A DNA stretch of 64,000 bases. Source: an uncultured Prevotellaceae bacterium. GTDB taxonomy: Bacteria > Bacteroidota > Bacteroidia > Bacteroidales > Bacteroidaceae. Within the stretch, counting starts at the first letter, position 1, and each line of letters starts with the position of its first letter. Location of the stretch: NCBI GenBank assembly GCA_902775475.1, contig CACYME010000021.1, forward strand, positions 1 to 64,000. The letters run 5' to 3'. Made by a program: the position numbers and the translations under genes. Positions 43,234 to 52,346 of this stretch are shown in pieces. The notes under the pieces were generated by a model. That model worked only from the letters and a program-made list of their open reading frames with translations. It did not search any database and was not told where the DNA came from.

Positions 43234-43662
43234 ATGACCATTCATCAACTTTCTATTTTCATTGAGAACCGAAGCGGCACCCTCATCAAGGTGCTCGAAG
43301 TGTTGAAGGAGCAGCACATCCAGATTGTCGCCTCCACCATTGCCGACACGGCCGAGTATGGCATCTACCGTCTCATCTGCTCAGAGCCCCTGCGTGCCTA
43401 CGAGGAGCTGAAGAAGGCCGGCGTGGCCGTGGCGCTGAGCGACGTGCTGGCACTGGAGCTCGACGACGAGCCAGGCCGTGCTGCCGATGCCGTGAAGATG
43501 TTCAGCGACGCCGGCATCAGCATCGCCTACATGTACACCTTCCTGCTGCGCGGGAAGGGCATCATGGTGTTCCGCACGAACAACCGCGAGAAGGCCCGCG
43601 AGACCATCATCCTGAACAAACTGAAGTTCATAGCCGAGCCCGACTTGTCGAAGCTGGTATGA
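43234..43662 (+). CDS. Tandem ACT-domain protein
   Basis: A 142-residue protein with two ACT modules: IFIENRSGTLIKVLEVLKEQ at the N-terminus and about residues 72-125 (LELDDEPGRAADAVKMFSDA). ACT domains bind amino acids or related acids. Downstream of the second PaaK gene, probably in one operon, so it may sense the substrate or product of the ligase. Confidence 0.8.
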   Translation: MTIHQLSIFIENRSGTLIKVLEVLKEQHIQIVASTIADTAEYGIYRLICSEPLRAYEELKKAGVAVALSDVLALELDDEPGRAADAVKMFSDAGISIAYMYTFLLRGKGIMVFRTNNREKARETIILNKLKFIAEPDLSKLV

Positions 43663-43685
43663 ACTTCCCGAAAACTCCTGCTATC

Positions 43686-44093
43686 TTAGGGGCGGTCAGC
43701 ATCGATGACCGTCCCTTTTTTGCGGTAGGCGCTCGACGTGAAGACGGCCAGCAGGCGCCCCTCCTCGTCGGTGACGCGCACCTCGCCGAAGGGCATGCGA
43801 TGGTGGTCCACTGTCTCGTGGGCCTCGGCATAGACGTAGCCCTGGCTGACATTGGCCAGGAAGGTGATGTTCGACGAGGTGGAGAAGGTCAGCTCGCAAT
43901 GGCTGTTCACGGCAGCAGCAAAGGCCAGGTCGGCCAGCGTGAACAGCGCCCCACCCTGGCAGACACCCCCACCGTTGAGATGTTCCTTCGTCACCAGCAT
44001 GCGGGCCCTTGCATAGCCCTGCCTCACCTCCAGCAGCTCGGCACCCGCCAGGGCGGCGAAGCGGTCGCGCTTGAAAAATTCTATCAGCGTCAT
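43686..44093 (-). CDS. PaaI-like hotdog-fold thioesterase
   Basis: A 135-residue hotdog enzyme. The motif HLNGGGVCQGGALFTLADLA matches the PaaI family helix with the catalytic Asp. It should hydrolyse aryl- or acyl-CoA esters. It converges on the ACT gene with 23 bp between the stops, and fits a clean-up role next to two aryl-CoA ligases. It is downstream of xylA but behind a terminator. Confidence 0.82.
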   Translation of the reverse strand: MTLIEFFKRDRFAALAGAELLEVRQGYARARMLVTKEHLNGGGVCQGGALFTLADLAFAAAVNSHCELTFSTSSNITFLANVSQGYVYAEAHETVDHHRMPFGEVRVTDEEGRLLAVFTSSAYRKKGTVIDADRP

Positions 44094-44120
44094 ACGATGT
44101 CTTTTGTTAAGCTTTCAGAA

Positions 44121-44158
44121 AAGAATGCCCGCAGGCCGGATGAGCCGCGGGCATTCTT
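44121..44158 (-). terminator. Terminator of the xylBA operon
   Basis: AAGAATGCCCGC pairs with GCGGGCATTCTT around a 14-bp loop; T-rich DNA follows on both strands (TTTTCTG on the minus strand). Confidence 0.7.
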
Positions 44159-44184
44159 GGTTTTTGTCAGTCGTTCAGCAGGAT

Positions 44185-45504
44185 TTATTTAGCATAGAGA
44201 GCCACGATGGTCTCATACTTCTCCTGCTTGCCGCTGGTCTGCTTGGGCTCGCCAACCTTCTTGCCGTACTCGTAGACCTGCTCCAGCGAGAGTTTGCCGT
44301 CCTCGAAGTCCTTACCCAGACCGGCGTCGAAGCTGGCGTAGCGCTCCTTCTTCATCTTCGGCAGCTCGCTCTCCTCCAGGATGGCGGCAGCGTTCATCAG
44401 AGCGCGTGCCATGGCGTCCATACCGCTGATGTGGGCGATGAACAGGTCCTCGAGGTCGGTAGAGTTACGACGGATCTTGGCGTCGAAGTTAGTGCCGCCA
44501 TTGCCCAGACCACCATTGCGGATGATCTCGAGCATAGCCTGCGTCAGCTCGTAGTTGTCGATGGGGAACTGGTCGGTGTCCCAGCCGTTCTGAGCATCGC
44601 CACGGTTAGCGTCGATAGAGCCTAGCATGCCAGCGTCGACGGCGCAAGCCAGCTCGTGCTCGAAGGTGTGGCCGGCCAGCGTGGCGTGGTTCACCTCGAT
44701 GTTCACCTTGAAGTCCTTGTCCAGGCCGTGAGCGCGAAGGAAGCCGATGACGGTCTCGGTGTCCACGTCGTACTGGTGCTTTGAGGGCTCCATGGGCTTC
44801 GGCTCAATGAGGAACGTGCCCTTGAATCCCTTGGCGCGTGCATAGTCGCGAGCCATGCCGAGCATGGTGGCCATGTGCTCCTTCTCGCGCTTCTGGTCGG
44901 TGTTCAGCAGGCTCATGTAGCCCTCGCGTCCGCCCCAGAACACATAGTTGGTGCCGCCGAGCTTGATAGTGGCGTCGATGGCGTTCTTAATCTGCACGAT
45001 GGCGCGTGCCACTACGTCGAAGTCGGGGTTCGTCGAGGCGCCGTTGGCATAGCGCTTGTTGCCGAACACGTTAGCCGTGCCCCAGAGCAACTTGATGTTG
45101 GGGAACTGCTTCATCTTCTCCTGAGCGTAGTCGGTGATAGCCTTCATGCGAGCCTCGTACTCCTCTACGGTGTCGCCCTCTTCAACGAGGTCTACATCGT
45201 GGAAGCAGAAGTACTCGATGCCCAGCTTGTCCATGATTTCGAAGCCGGCGTCCATCTTGTCCTTGGCGCGCTGCACGGCGTCGGCAGCCTTGTCCCACTC
45301 ATAGCTGCGGGTCTGTCCACCAAACTGGTCGGCGCTGGCGCCACCCAGTGTGTGCCACCATGCCATGGCGAACTTCAGCCAGTCCTTCATCTTCTTTCCC
45401 ATCACGACCTTCTCGGGCTCGTAGTAGTGGAAAGCCATCACATTCTTACTGTCCTTTCCCTCGAAAGGAATCTTACCGGTAAACGGAAAATACTCTTTTG
45501 CCAT
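44185..45504 (-). CDS. xylA: Xylose isomerase
   Basis: A 439-residue class II xylose isomerase. Signatures: FCFHDVDLVEEGDT, LLWGTANVFGNKRYANGA, YVFWGGREGYMSLLNTD, KGTFLIEPKPMEPSKHQYD, NIEVNHATLAGHTFEHEL and GSIDANRGDAQNGWDTDQFP. It interconverts D-xylose and D-xylulose. Second gene of the xylB-xylA pair, 34 bp after xylB. Confidence 0.96.
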   Translation of the reverse strand: MAKEYFPFTGKIPFEGKDSKNVMAFHYYEPEKVVMGKKMKDWLKFAMAWWHTLGGASADQFGGQTRSYEWDKAADAVQRAKDKMDAGFEIMDKLGIEYFCFHDVDLVEEGDTVEEYEARMKAITDYAQEKMKQFPNIKLLWGTANVFGNKRYANGASTNPDFDVVARAIVQIKNAIDATIKLGGTNYVFWGGREGYMSLLNTDQKREKEHMATMLGMARDYARAKGFKGTFLIEPKPMEPSKHQYDVDTETVIGFLRAHGLDKDFKVNIEVNHATLAGHTFEHELACAVDAGMLGSIDANRGDAQNGWDTDQFPIDNYELTQAMLEIIRNGGLGNGGTNFDAKIRRNSTDLEDLFIAHISGMDAMARALMNAAAILEESELPKMKKERYASFDAGLGKDFEDGKLSLEQVYEYGKKVGEPKQTSGKQEKYETIVALYAK

Positions 45505-45538
45505 AACGTTTTTGTTAGTTGTTTTAATGGATTGTTAT

Positions 45539-47035
45539 TTAGTTAATTAAATTCTTTTCAAGCACAGCCTTCCAGTGGGCGTAGGCCTCGGCATACTGCT
45601 CGCGTGCGGCCAGGTCGGGCTCGATGACCTGCAGCTTCTCCAGCGTGGCGAAGGCCTCGTTGTGGTCGGCATAGATGCCGGCACCGATGCCAGCACCCTT
45701 GGCAGCGCCCACCGAGCCGTCGGTCTCGTAGAGCTCGATGGTGGCACCGCTAACGCCAGCCAGCGTGTTGCGGAACAGCGGCGAGAGGAACATGTTGGCG
45801 CGTCCGGCATGAATCTTCTTGATGTCCATGCCCATCTGCTGCATGATTTCCATGCCGTAGCAGAAGCTGAAGACGATGCCCTCCTGGGCGGCACGCACCA
45901 GATGCTGACGGGCGTGCTTGTTGAAGTTCAGCCCGTGGATGGAGCAGCCCAGCTCCTTGTTCTGCAGCACGCGCTCGGCACCGTTGCCGAAGGGCATGAT
46001 GCACACGCCGTCGCTGCCGATGGGGGCCTGCGCAGCCAGGTCGTTCATCTCGGCATAGCCCATGTCGAAGGTCACGTTGCGGTGCATCCAGGCGTTCAGG
46101 ATGCCCGTGCCATTGATGCAGAGCAGCACGCCGAGACGGGTCTTATCGGCCTGGTGGTTCACATGTGCGAAGGTGTTCACACGGCTCTTCGGGTCGTAGT
46201 TCACATCGCCCAGCACGCCGTAGACCACGCCGCTGGTGCCTGCCGTGGCGGCAATCTCGCCCGGCTCGAACACGTTGAGCGACAGGGCGTTGTTGGGCTG
46301 GTCGCCACCACGATAGGTGATGGGCGTGCCGGCCTTCAGCCCCAGCTCCTCGGCGGCAGCCTGGCTGACGGTGCTCTGCTCGGAGAACGTGGGCACGATG
46401 TCGGGGATGAACGAGGCGGGGATGCCGTAGTAGTCGAGCAGGAATTGGGCCACGCGGTTCTCCTTGAAGTCCCAGAACATGCCCTCGCTGAGTCCGCTCA
46501 CCGTGGTGTTGGCCACGCCGCTGAGGCGCATGGCGATATAGTCGCCGGGCAGCATCACCTTATATATTTTATTATATAGCTCGGGCTCGTTCTCCTTCAC
46601 CCATGCCAGCTTGGCGGCGGTGAAGTTGCCCGGCGAGTTGAGCAGATGGCTCAGGCACTGGTCGGCTCCCAGCTCGTTGAAGGCACGCTCACCGTAGGGC
46701 ACTGCACGCGAGTCGCACCAGATGATGGCGGGGCGCAGCGGCTTGAGGTCCTTGTCGACGCAGACGAGGCCGTGCATCTGATAGCTGATGCCGATGGCCA
46801 CAATCTCGTCGCCCTTCACCTGGCCCTCGGCCATGATTTTCTGCAGGGCCTGCTTGCCATACTGCCACCAGGAGTCGGGTTCCTGCTCGGCCCATCCGGC
46901 CTTCACGGCCTTGATGGGGGCCTCCTTCTCGGGGAAGAAAGCCGATGCTACACATTTGCCACTGTCGGCATTCACCAGCGATGCCTTCACAGACGAACTG
47001 CCGACATCGAAACCTAATAAATATCTTGCGTTCAT
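45539..47035 (-). CDS. xylB: Xylulokinase
   Basis: A 498-residue FGGY-family kinase. Opening LLGFDVGSSSVKASLVNADS, then ISYQMHGLVCVDKDL, the GGDQPNNAL region, AATAGTSGVVYG and GVSGATIELYE. It phosphorylates D-xylulose at C5. The ATG at 47035 is preferred to a TTG at 47041. It leads the operon ahead of xylA. I see no clean TANNTTTG box directly upstream, so regulation may need an activator; no transporter or regulator of xylose lies in the window. Confidence 0.94.
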   Translation of the reverse strand: MNARYLLGFDVGSSSVKASLVNADSGKCVASAFFPEKEAPIKAVKAGWAEQEPDSWWQYGKQALQKIMAEGQVKGDEIVAIGISYQMHGLVCVDKDLKPLRPAIIWCDSRAVPYGERAFNELGADQCLSHLLNSPGNFTAAKLAWVKENEPELYNKIYKVMLPGDYIAMRLSGVANTTVSGLSEGMFWDFKENRVAQFLLDYYGIPASFIPDIVPTFSEQSTVSQAAAEELGLKAGTPITYRGGDQPNNALSLNVFEPGEIAATAGTSGVVYGVLGDVNYDPKSRVNTFAHVNHQADKTRLGVLLCINGTGILNAWMHRNVTFDMGYAEMNDLAAQAPIGSDGVCIMPFGNGAERVLQNKELGCSIHGLNFNKHARQHLVRAAQEGIVFSFCYGMEIMQQMGMDIKKIHAGRANMFLSPLFRNTLAGVSGATIELYETDGSVGAAKGAGIGAGIYADHNEAFATLEKLQVIEPDLAAREQYAEAYAHWKAVLEKNLIN

Positions 47036-47254
47036 AGTCAATTTGGTTATGTTCTCTGTTAGTAATACGTTTGGTATGCAAATTTCCCTAATTTTTTTCT
47101 AACATCCAAAGAAAAAACTAAAAATCAGCTGTTTTTTGACTTTTTTTTACTCATTGCCTTTTCTTCTGTGGTACATTTTCGATAGTCGCTTTTCACCTTA
47201 AAAAAGGATTTTTTGTCAAATTCTTTCACAGAAAAATTTATTCACGGCGGCGAA

Positions 47255-47560
47255 GCATTTTAGAGTGAAAAATGGCCGTTTTGGCCCCTCTTCCAACCCT
47301 CGCCCGATGAAAAAGCGGGGCGCAAAAGGCGAAAAATTGCACATACGCCCTACTTTTGTGCACGTTTTTCGCTCAAATTTTGCCCCTTTTCGCGTTTTTG
47401 TAAGCACGCCAAATTTTCAAAAGTCAACGCCAAATTTTCAAAAGGCGTTGACTTTTTTTTCTCAACGAATCAGCCGTTTACCGAACTCTCTCAAAACTCG
47501 CGTTTTTTCGTCCAAAAGTTTTTTCGTGGAGAATTTTTGAAATATGGAGGCCAAAAACGG
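47255..47560. repeat. AT-rich intergenic repeat element, copy 3 (inverted)
   Basis: Same orientation as copy 2. Dyad core at 47419-47456, preceded by GCACGCCAAATTTTC; flanks share CGCGTTTTTGTAAGC and AAACTTTTGG-type text (read on the other strand) with copy 1. Between 47042 and 47254 lies the xylB upstream region, without a recognisable promoter box. Confidence 0.65.
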
Positions 47561-47591
47561 CCATTTTGTCAATATCTTTCAAAAAAAAGCA

Positions 47592-47629
47592 AGGCAATAA
47601 ATTGCCTAAAAAAAAAGCCCCAAAAGGGC
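47592..47629 (-). terminator. Terminator of the small-gene pair 47678-48346
   Basis: On the minus strand GCCC-TTTTG-GGGC is followed by nine T, and a second hairpin AGGCAAT/ATTGCCT comes just after. It lies about 50 bp beyond the stop of the gene at 47678. Confidence 0.65.
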
Positions 47630-47677
47630 GACCATGCAAACAGGGGCAAAACCCACCTGCACAACATGCAAAAAAAC

Positions 47678-48031
47678 TCAGGGCATCGCGTCGAAGAGAC
47701 TGAGCGACTGGTCAGCGGCGGGTCGCTCCTGTTCCTCCTCGGAGGCAGTGCTCTCGTTGTCGGCCGAGAAGGCCAACATCAGCTGGCGGGCATCGGCCGA
47801 ATTCTTCGTGTTCAGCCGATAGTGACCCCACTTCTCGGCTCGCTCCAGGATAGACTGCGGCGAGCGCGAATGGCTCTGCACGTAGCGCTGCGTGTAGCGG
47901 TAGACATCGCGGAAGTCGGGCTGGTAGAACAGCGTACAATAATGGTTGTAGACGTGCTTGGCCAGCTTCTTCGTGCTGATGCCACGCACGCCTACATCCA
48001 AAAGTATTCTAAGAATTTGCTGCTCGTACAA
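47678..48031 (-). CDS. Small conserved-looking protein, unknown
   Basis: A 117-residue protein starting MYEQQILRILLDVGVRGIST, which looks like a winged-helix-like start (short helices, KKLAKHVYNH). The middle is rich in basic and aromatic residues (DVYRYTQRYVQSHSRSP), and the tail is acidic. Follows the DUF2582-like gene by 21 bp on the same strand, so the two are probably one operon. Possibly a DNA-binding protein; function unknown. Confidence 0.6.
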   Translation of the reverse strand: MYEQQILRILLDVGVRGISTKKLAKHVYNHYCTLFYQPDFRDVYRYTQRYVQSHSRSPQSILERAEKWGHYRLNTKNSADARQLMLAFSADNESTASEEEQERPAADQSLSLFDAMP

Positions 48032-48052
48032 AATTCGAAAAAAGAATAATGC

Positions 48053-48346
48053 TTATGCGAGTGCAATCTTGTTGTCCTCAGTGCTCTGCAGCTTGCCTTC
48101 CTTGAAGAGCCAACCCAGACCGAGCAGCGTCTCCTCATCAGAAATCTTAGCAGCCTTTGCAATCTCCTTCACAGAGAGGGCCTTCTCAGCTGCTGCGAGG
48201 GCCTGATAAACATCGCCGGCCTTGAAGCCAATGTTCTCGGCGTTGACGGCCACCACTGCCTTCACGGCTGCTGCCTTCCTTGTTGTTTTCTTCTCGGCCA
48301 CCTCTTTCGTCTCAGCAGCCTTCTTGGTTGTTTTCTTTTCTGCCAT
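48053..48346 (-). CDS. DUF2582-like winged-helix protein with basic histone-like tail
   Basis: A 97-residue protein. Residues 1-30 are a Lys/Ala/Thr repeat (AEKKTTKKAAETKE then AEKKTTRKAAAVKA), like histone H1 tails. The rest (AENIGFKAGDVYQALAAAEK ... LLGLGWLFKEGKLQ) matches the DUF2582 winged helix. A nucleoid-associated role is plausible. The -7 box TACTTTTG (complement of 48395-48402) lies about 50 bp upstream. Confidence 0.75.
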   Translation of the reverse strand: MAEKKTTKKAAETKEVAEKKTTRKAAAVKAVVAVNAENIGFKAGDVYQALAAAEKALSVKEIAKAAKISDEETLLGLGWLFKEGKLQSTEDNKIALA

Positions 48347-48533
48347 AATGCTTAAAATATTAATACTATTGAAGTTGAACTTTCAATTCGTCGGCAAAAG
48401 TACTGCTTTTTAGCCTTTCAAGTAACTGATTACTAACAGTTTCTTTCATTTTGTAAACTATTCTTGACCCAAATCAATGTGCGCGTAAACACACATGCAG
48501 GTGCCCGTGCAACCGTTAATCTTCGCTAATCGC

Positions 48534-48564
48534 TTTGCCAGTCGGAAGATTATTCGTAACTTTG
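48534..48564 (+). promoter_or_regulatory. Promoter of the fuc operon
   Basis: TTTG at 48534-48537, 19 bp spacer, TAACTTTG at 48557-48564. A purine-rich AAGGA stretch precedes the fucI ATG. Confidence 0.75.
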
Positions 48565-48615
48565 CACAATCAATAACGAAAACATCACTAACCATTTACC
48601 CATTAACTACAAGGA

Positions 48616-50439
48616 ATGAAGAACAGCTATCCAAAGATTGGCATCCGGCCAACCATCGACGGACGTCAGGGCGGCGTGCGCGAATGTCTTGAAGAGAAGA
48701 CCATGGCGCTGGCACAGGCCGTGAAAGAACTGATTGAAAAGAACTTGCGCAACGGCGACGGAAGCCCCGTGGAGTGCGTCGTCGCCAACGGCACCATCGG
48801 CCGCGTGGGCGAGAGCGCCGCCTGCGCCGAGCAGTTCGAGCGCGAGGGCGTCGGCTCGACCATCACCGTCACCAGCTGCTGGTGCTACGGCTCGGAGACG
48901 ATGGACATGAACCCGCACTACCCGAAGGCCGTCTGGGGCTTCAACGGCACCGAGCGGCCCGGAGCCGTCTATCTGGCTGCCGTGCTGGCCGCCCACGCAC
49001 AGAAGGGGCTGCCCGCCTACGGCATCTACGGCCACGACGTGCAGGACCTGGCCGACAACAGCATACCCGCCGACGTGGCCGAGAAGATTCTGCGCTTCGC
49101 ACGTGCCGCACAGGCCGTGGCCACCATGCGCGGACGGTCGTACCTCTCGCTGGGCAACACCTGCATGGGCATCGCCGGAAGCATCGTCGATGCCGACTTC
49201 CTGCAGCACTATCTGGGCATGCGCACGGAGTACGTCTCGCTGGTGGAAATCCTGCGTCGCGTCGACTTCGGCATCTACGACAAGGACGAGTTTGAGAAGG
49301 CCATGACCTGGGTGGAGAAATACTGCAAGCCGCAGGAGGGCCACGACTACAACGAGGACCGACCGCTCTTCCCCGGAACGCCCATGACCACCTTCAACGG
49401 CAAGGGCAAGGGCAAGAACAGGCAGGAGAAGGACGAGGACTGGGCCTTCACCGTGAAGACGATGATGATCATCCGCGACCTGATGCAGGGCAACCCCCGC
49501 CTGCTCGACATGGGCTACAAGGAGGAGGCCATCGGCCACAACGCCATCGCCGCCGGCGTGCAGGGACAGCGCCAGTGGACCGACTATAAGCCCAACTTCG
49601 ACTTCCCCGAATCGCTCATGTGCAGCTCCTTCGACTGGAACGGGCCACGCGAGGCCAACATCCTGGCCACGGAGAACGACTTCCTGAACGGCATGTCGAT
49701 GCTCTTCGCCCACCTGCTCACCAACCGCGGCGTGATGTTCAGCGACATCCGCACCTACTGGAGCCCCCAGGCCGTGGAGCGCGTCACCGGCCATGTGCTC
49801 AGCGGACTGCCTGCACAGGGCTTCATCCACCTCATCAACAGCGGTGCCACCACCCTCGACGCCACCGGTGCCATGACCGACGGAGAGGGCAACCCCACCA
49901 TGAAGCCCCACTGGGAGATGACCGACAAGGACGTGGAGGACTGCCTGAAGGCTACCAGCTGGATGCCCGCCGACCGCGACTATTTCCGCGGCGGAGGCTA
50001 CTCGAGCCATTTCCTCACCAAGGGCGGCATGCCCATGACCATGCTCAGGCTGAACCTGGTGCACGGGCTGGGACCCGTGCTGCAGCTGGCCGAGGGATGG
50101 ACGGTGGAACTGCCGCAGCAGGTGAACGACATTCTGGACAAGCGCACCGACCCGACGTGGCCCACCACGTGGTTCGTGCCTCGTCTCGACCCCAAGAAGG
50201 ACGCCTTCAAGGACGTCTACTCGGTGATGAACTCGTGGGGAGCCAACCACGGCGCCATCTGCTATGGCCATGTGGGTGCCGACCTCATCACCCTCTGCGC
50301 CATGCTGCGCATCCCCGTCAGCATGCACAACATCGGCGATGCCGACATCTTCCGCCCCGCCGCATGGAACGCCTTCGGCATGGACAAGGAAGGAGCCGAC
50401 TACCGCGCCTGCCAGAATTTCGGTCCACTATATAAATAA
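48616..50439 (+). CDS. fucI: L-fucose isomerase
   Basis: A 607-residue FucI, close to the usual 590. Recognisable blocks: [71 protein letters not shown] and the C-terminal [18 protein letters not shown]. It converts L-fucose to L-fuculose (and can act on D-arabinose). First gene of a fucI-fucP-mutarotase operon; fuculokinase and aldolase genes are not in the window. Confidence 0.95.
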   Translation: MKNSYPKIGIRPTIDGRQGGVRECLEEKTMALAQAVKELIEKNLRNGDGSPVECVVANGTIGRVGESAACAEQFEREGVGSTITVTSCWCYGSETMDMNPHYPKAVWGFNGTERPGAVYLAAVLAAHAQKGLPAYGIYGHDVQDLADNSIPADVAEKILRFARAAQAVATMRGRSYLSLGNTCMGIAGSIVDADFLQHYLGMRTEYVSLVEILRRVDFGIYDKDEFEKAMTWVEKYCKPQEGHDYNEDRPLFPGTPMTTFNGKGKGKNRQEKDEDWAFTVKTMMIIRDLMQGNPRLLDMGYKEEAIGHNAIAAGVQGQRQWTDYKPNFDFPESLMCSSFDWNGPREANILATENDFLNGMSMLFAHLLTNRGVMFSDIRTYWSPQAVERVTGHVLSGLPAQGFIHLINSGATTLDATGAMTDGEGNPTMKPHWEMTDKDVEDCLKATSWMPADRDYFRGGGYSSHFLTKGGMPMTMLRLNLVHGLGPVLQLAEGWTVELPQQVNDILDKRTDPTWPTTWFVPRLDPKKDAFKDVYSVMNSWGANHGAICYGHVGADLITLCAMLRIPVSMHNIGDADIFRPAAWNAFGMDKEGADYRACQNFGPLYK

Positions 50440-50445
50440 GGTATT

Positions 50446-51762
50446 ATGGAACAGAAGAAGCCACTGGTACCGCGCAAATACCTGTTCACGTTCATTCTGG
50501 TCACGTCGCTGTTTGCGCTCTGGGGGTTCGCCAACGACATCACGAACCCCATGGTGGCCGCCTTCCAGACGGTCATGGAGCTGTCGGCAGCCAAGGCATC
50601 GATGATTCAGTTCGCTTTCTACGGCGGCTATGCCACCATGGCCATCCCCGCCGCCCTGTTCATCCGCCGCTATTCCTACAAGAAGGGCATCCTCCTGGGC
50701 CTGGCGCTCTATGCCATTGGTGCCTTCCTGTTCATTCCGGCTGCTGCCTATCAGGAGTTCACCTTCTTCTGCCTGTCGCTCTACATCCTGACCTTCGGCC
50801 TGGCCTTCCTCGAGACGACGGCCAACCCGTTCATCCTCTCGCTGGGCGACAAGGAGACGTCGACGCGACGCCTCAACCTGGCGCAGGCCTTCAACCCCAT
50901 GGGGTCGCTCTGCGGCATGGCCGTGGCATCGCTCATCGTGCTGCCACAGCTCATCAGCGACCGCCGCGACGCTGCCGGGCAGATTCTGTTCTACGGGCTC
51001 TCGGAGGCTGAGAAGGCCGACATCCGCCTGCACGACCTGGCCATCATCCGCAATCCCTACGTGGCCATCGGCCTGGTGGTGCTTTGCGTCTTCATCGTCA
51101 TCGCGCTGACGAAGATGCCGAAGACGGAGAGCGAGGAGCAGAAGGCGCTGGGGCACACCCACACCACGCGGCAGACGCTCAGCAACCTGTGGCAGAACGT
51201 GGTCTACCGCGAGGGCGTGCTCACGCAGATGTTCTACGTGGCCGCACAGATCATGACGTGGACGTTCATCATCCAGTATGCCGACCATCTGGGCATCAAC
51301 AAGGCCACGGCACAGATGTACAACATCGCGGCCATGTCGCTCTTCCTGTGCAGCCGCTTCATCAGCACCTTCCTCATGAAGTATGTCAACGGTCGCGTGC
51401 TGCTGGCCATCTTCGGCTGTGGCGCCGCGCTGTGCACGCTTGGAGCCATCTGCATCGTGGGCATGGCGGGTCTCTATTGTCTGGTGGGCGTCAGCTTCTT
51501 CATGTCGCTCATGTTCCCCACCATCTATGGCATCGCCCTTGAAGAGGTAGACAGCCAGGACACCACGCTCGGTGCCGCCTTCCTCGTGATGGCCATCGTC
51601 GGTGGAGCGCTCATGCCTCCCCTGCAGGGGCTCATCATCGACCAGGGCGAGGTGATGGGCCATCCCGCCGTCAACTTCTCGTTCGTGCTACCTCTCATCT
51701 GCTTCCTCCTCATCATCGCCTACGGCTACCGCGCCAACAAGCGCAAGAGTGCAAGGGCGTGA
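50446..51762 (+). CDS. fucP: L-fucose:H+ symporter
   Basis: A 438-residue MFS protein of the FucP type. Start KYLFTFILVTSLFALWGFAN, with DITNPMVAAFQTVMELSAAK, a block highly conserved in fucose permeases. Twelve hydrophobic segments by eye; FLETTANPFILSLGD and LNLAQAFNPMGSLCG in the first half. It begins 6 bp after fucI. It should carry L-fucose across the inner membrane. Confidence 0.93.
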   Translation: MEQKKPLVPRKYLFTFILVTSLFALWGFANDITNPMVAAFQTVMELSAAKASMIQFAFYGGYATMAIPAALFIRRYSYKKGILLGLALYAIGAFLFIPAAAYQEFTFFCLSLYILTFGLAFLETTANPFILSLGDKETSTRRLNLAQAFNPMGSLCGMAVASLIVLPQLISDRRDAAGQILFYGLSEAEKADIRLHDLAIIRNPYVAIGLVVLCVFIVIALTKMPKTESEEQKALGHTHTTRQTLSNLWQNVVYREGVLTQMFYVAAQIMTWTFIIQYADHLGINKATAQMYNIAAMSLFLCSRFISTFLMKYVNGRVLLAIFGCGAALCTLGAICIVGMAGLYCLVGVSFFMSLMFPTIYGIALEEVDSQDTTLGAAFLVMAIVGGALMPPLQGLIIDQGEVMGHPAVNFSFVLPLICFLLIIAYGYRANKRKSARA

Positions 51763-51799
51763 AGCCTGAAGTCAAAAAAAACAACGTGAAGTCAAGACA

Positions 51800-52174
51800 A
51801 TGGAAGGATATATGCAAACGCTCTCGGGCGGAAAAGTGAAGCGCTACGTGCAGTTCCTGGAGATTAGCGACAACCCGGAGCTGATAGCCCAGTACCGCAA
51901 GTGGCACTCTGAGGAGTACAGCTGGAAGGAAATCCGCGACGGCATCCGTCAGGTGGGCATCCTCGAGATGGAAATCTACATCCTGGGCAACCGTCTGGTG
52001 ATGATTGTCGACGCTCCTGCCGACTTCCAGTGGCAAGAGGCCATGGACCGCCTTGCCACCCTACCCCGCCAGGCGGAGTGGGAAGCCTTCATGGCCAAGT
52101 TCCAAGGCTGCGACGCCAACGCCCGCAGCGACGAGAAGTGGCAGCCCATGGAGCGCATGTTCCGCCTCTACTGA
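51800..52174 (+). CDS. L-rhamnose/L-fucose mutarotase family protein
   Basis: A 124-residue protein of the L-rhamnose mutarotase (DUF718) fold: KRYVQFLEISDNPELIAQY, WHSEEYSWKEIRDGIRQVGI, EMEIYILGNRLVMIVDA. In the fuc operon it most likely interconverts L-fucose anomers to feed FucI. An ATG at 51812 is an alternative start. Confidence 0.82.
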   Translation: MEGYMQTLSGGKVKRYVQFLEISDNPELIAQYRKWHSEEYSWKEIRDGIRQVGILEMEIYILGNRLVMIVDAPADFQWQEAMDRLATLPRQAEWEAFMAKFQGCDANARSDEKWQPMERMFRLY

Positions 52175-52184
52175 GGCAAACCTG

Positions 52185-52346
52185 TCAAGCATAAAGATGC
52201 TGCTGGAAATCGATGAAGGTCCGCCGGGCCTGAGGCACGCCGCCGAGAGCGCTGATGCCCTCCACGAGCGAGCCGAACTTCAGTTCCAGCAGCGTCTTTA
52301 GTTTGTCCATGCGCAGCTCGTCGACGCCGGCCTGCACGTAAGCTAC
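52185..52346 (-). pseudogene. Remnant of a type I restriction HsdR C-terminus
   Basis: In the frame ending at TGA 52185-52187 the strand reads VDELRMDKLKTLLELKFGSL, then a short stretch, then RTFIDFQQHLYA. This closely resembles the last 50 residues of type I restriction HsdR subunits, which commonly end in a (I/V)xxxFxxFQxxLY block. It has no start codon and directly follows the stop of the sigma-macro fusion gene, so it is a leftover. I rely on pattern memory; no search was run. Confidence 0.45.

Noticed and set aside
47214-47230. TGTCAAATTCTTTCACA upstream of xylB as a further operator copy
   Set aside because: The second arm does not match (TTTCACA), the site is about 180 bp from the gene, and no -7 box is placed correctly.
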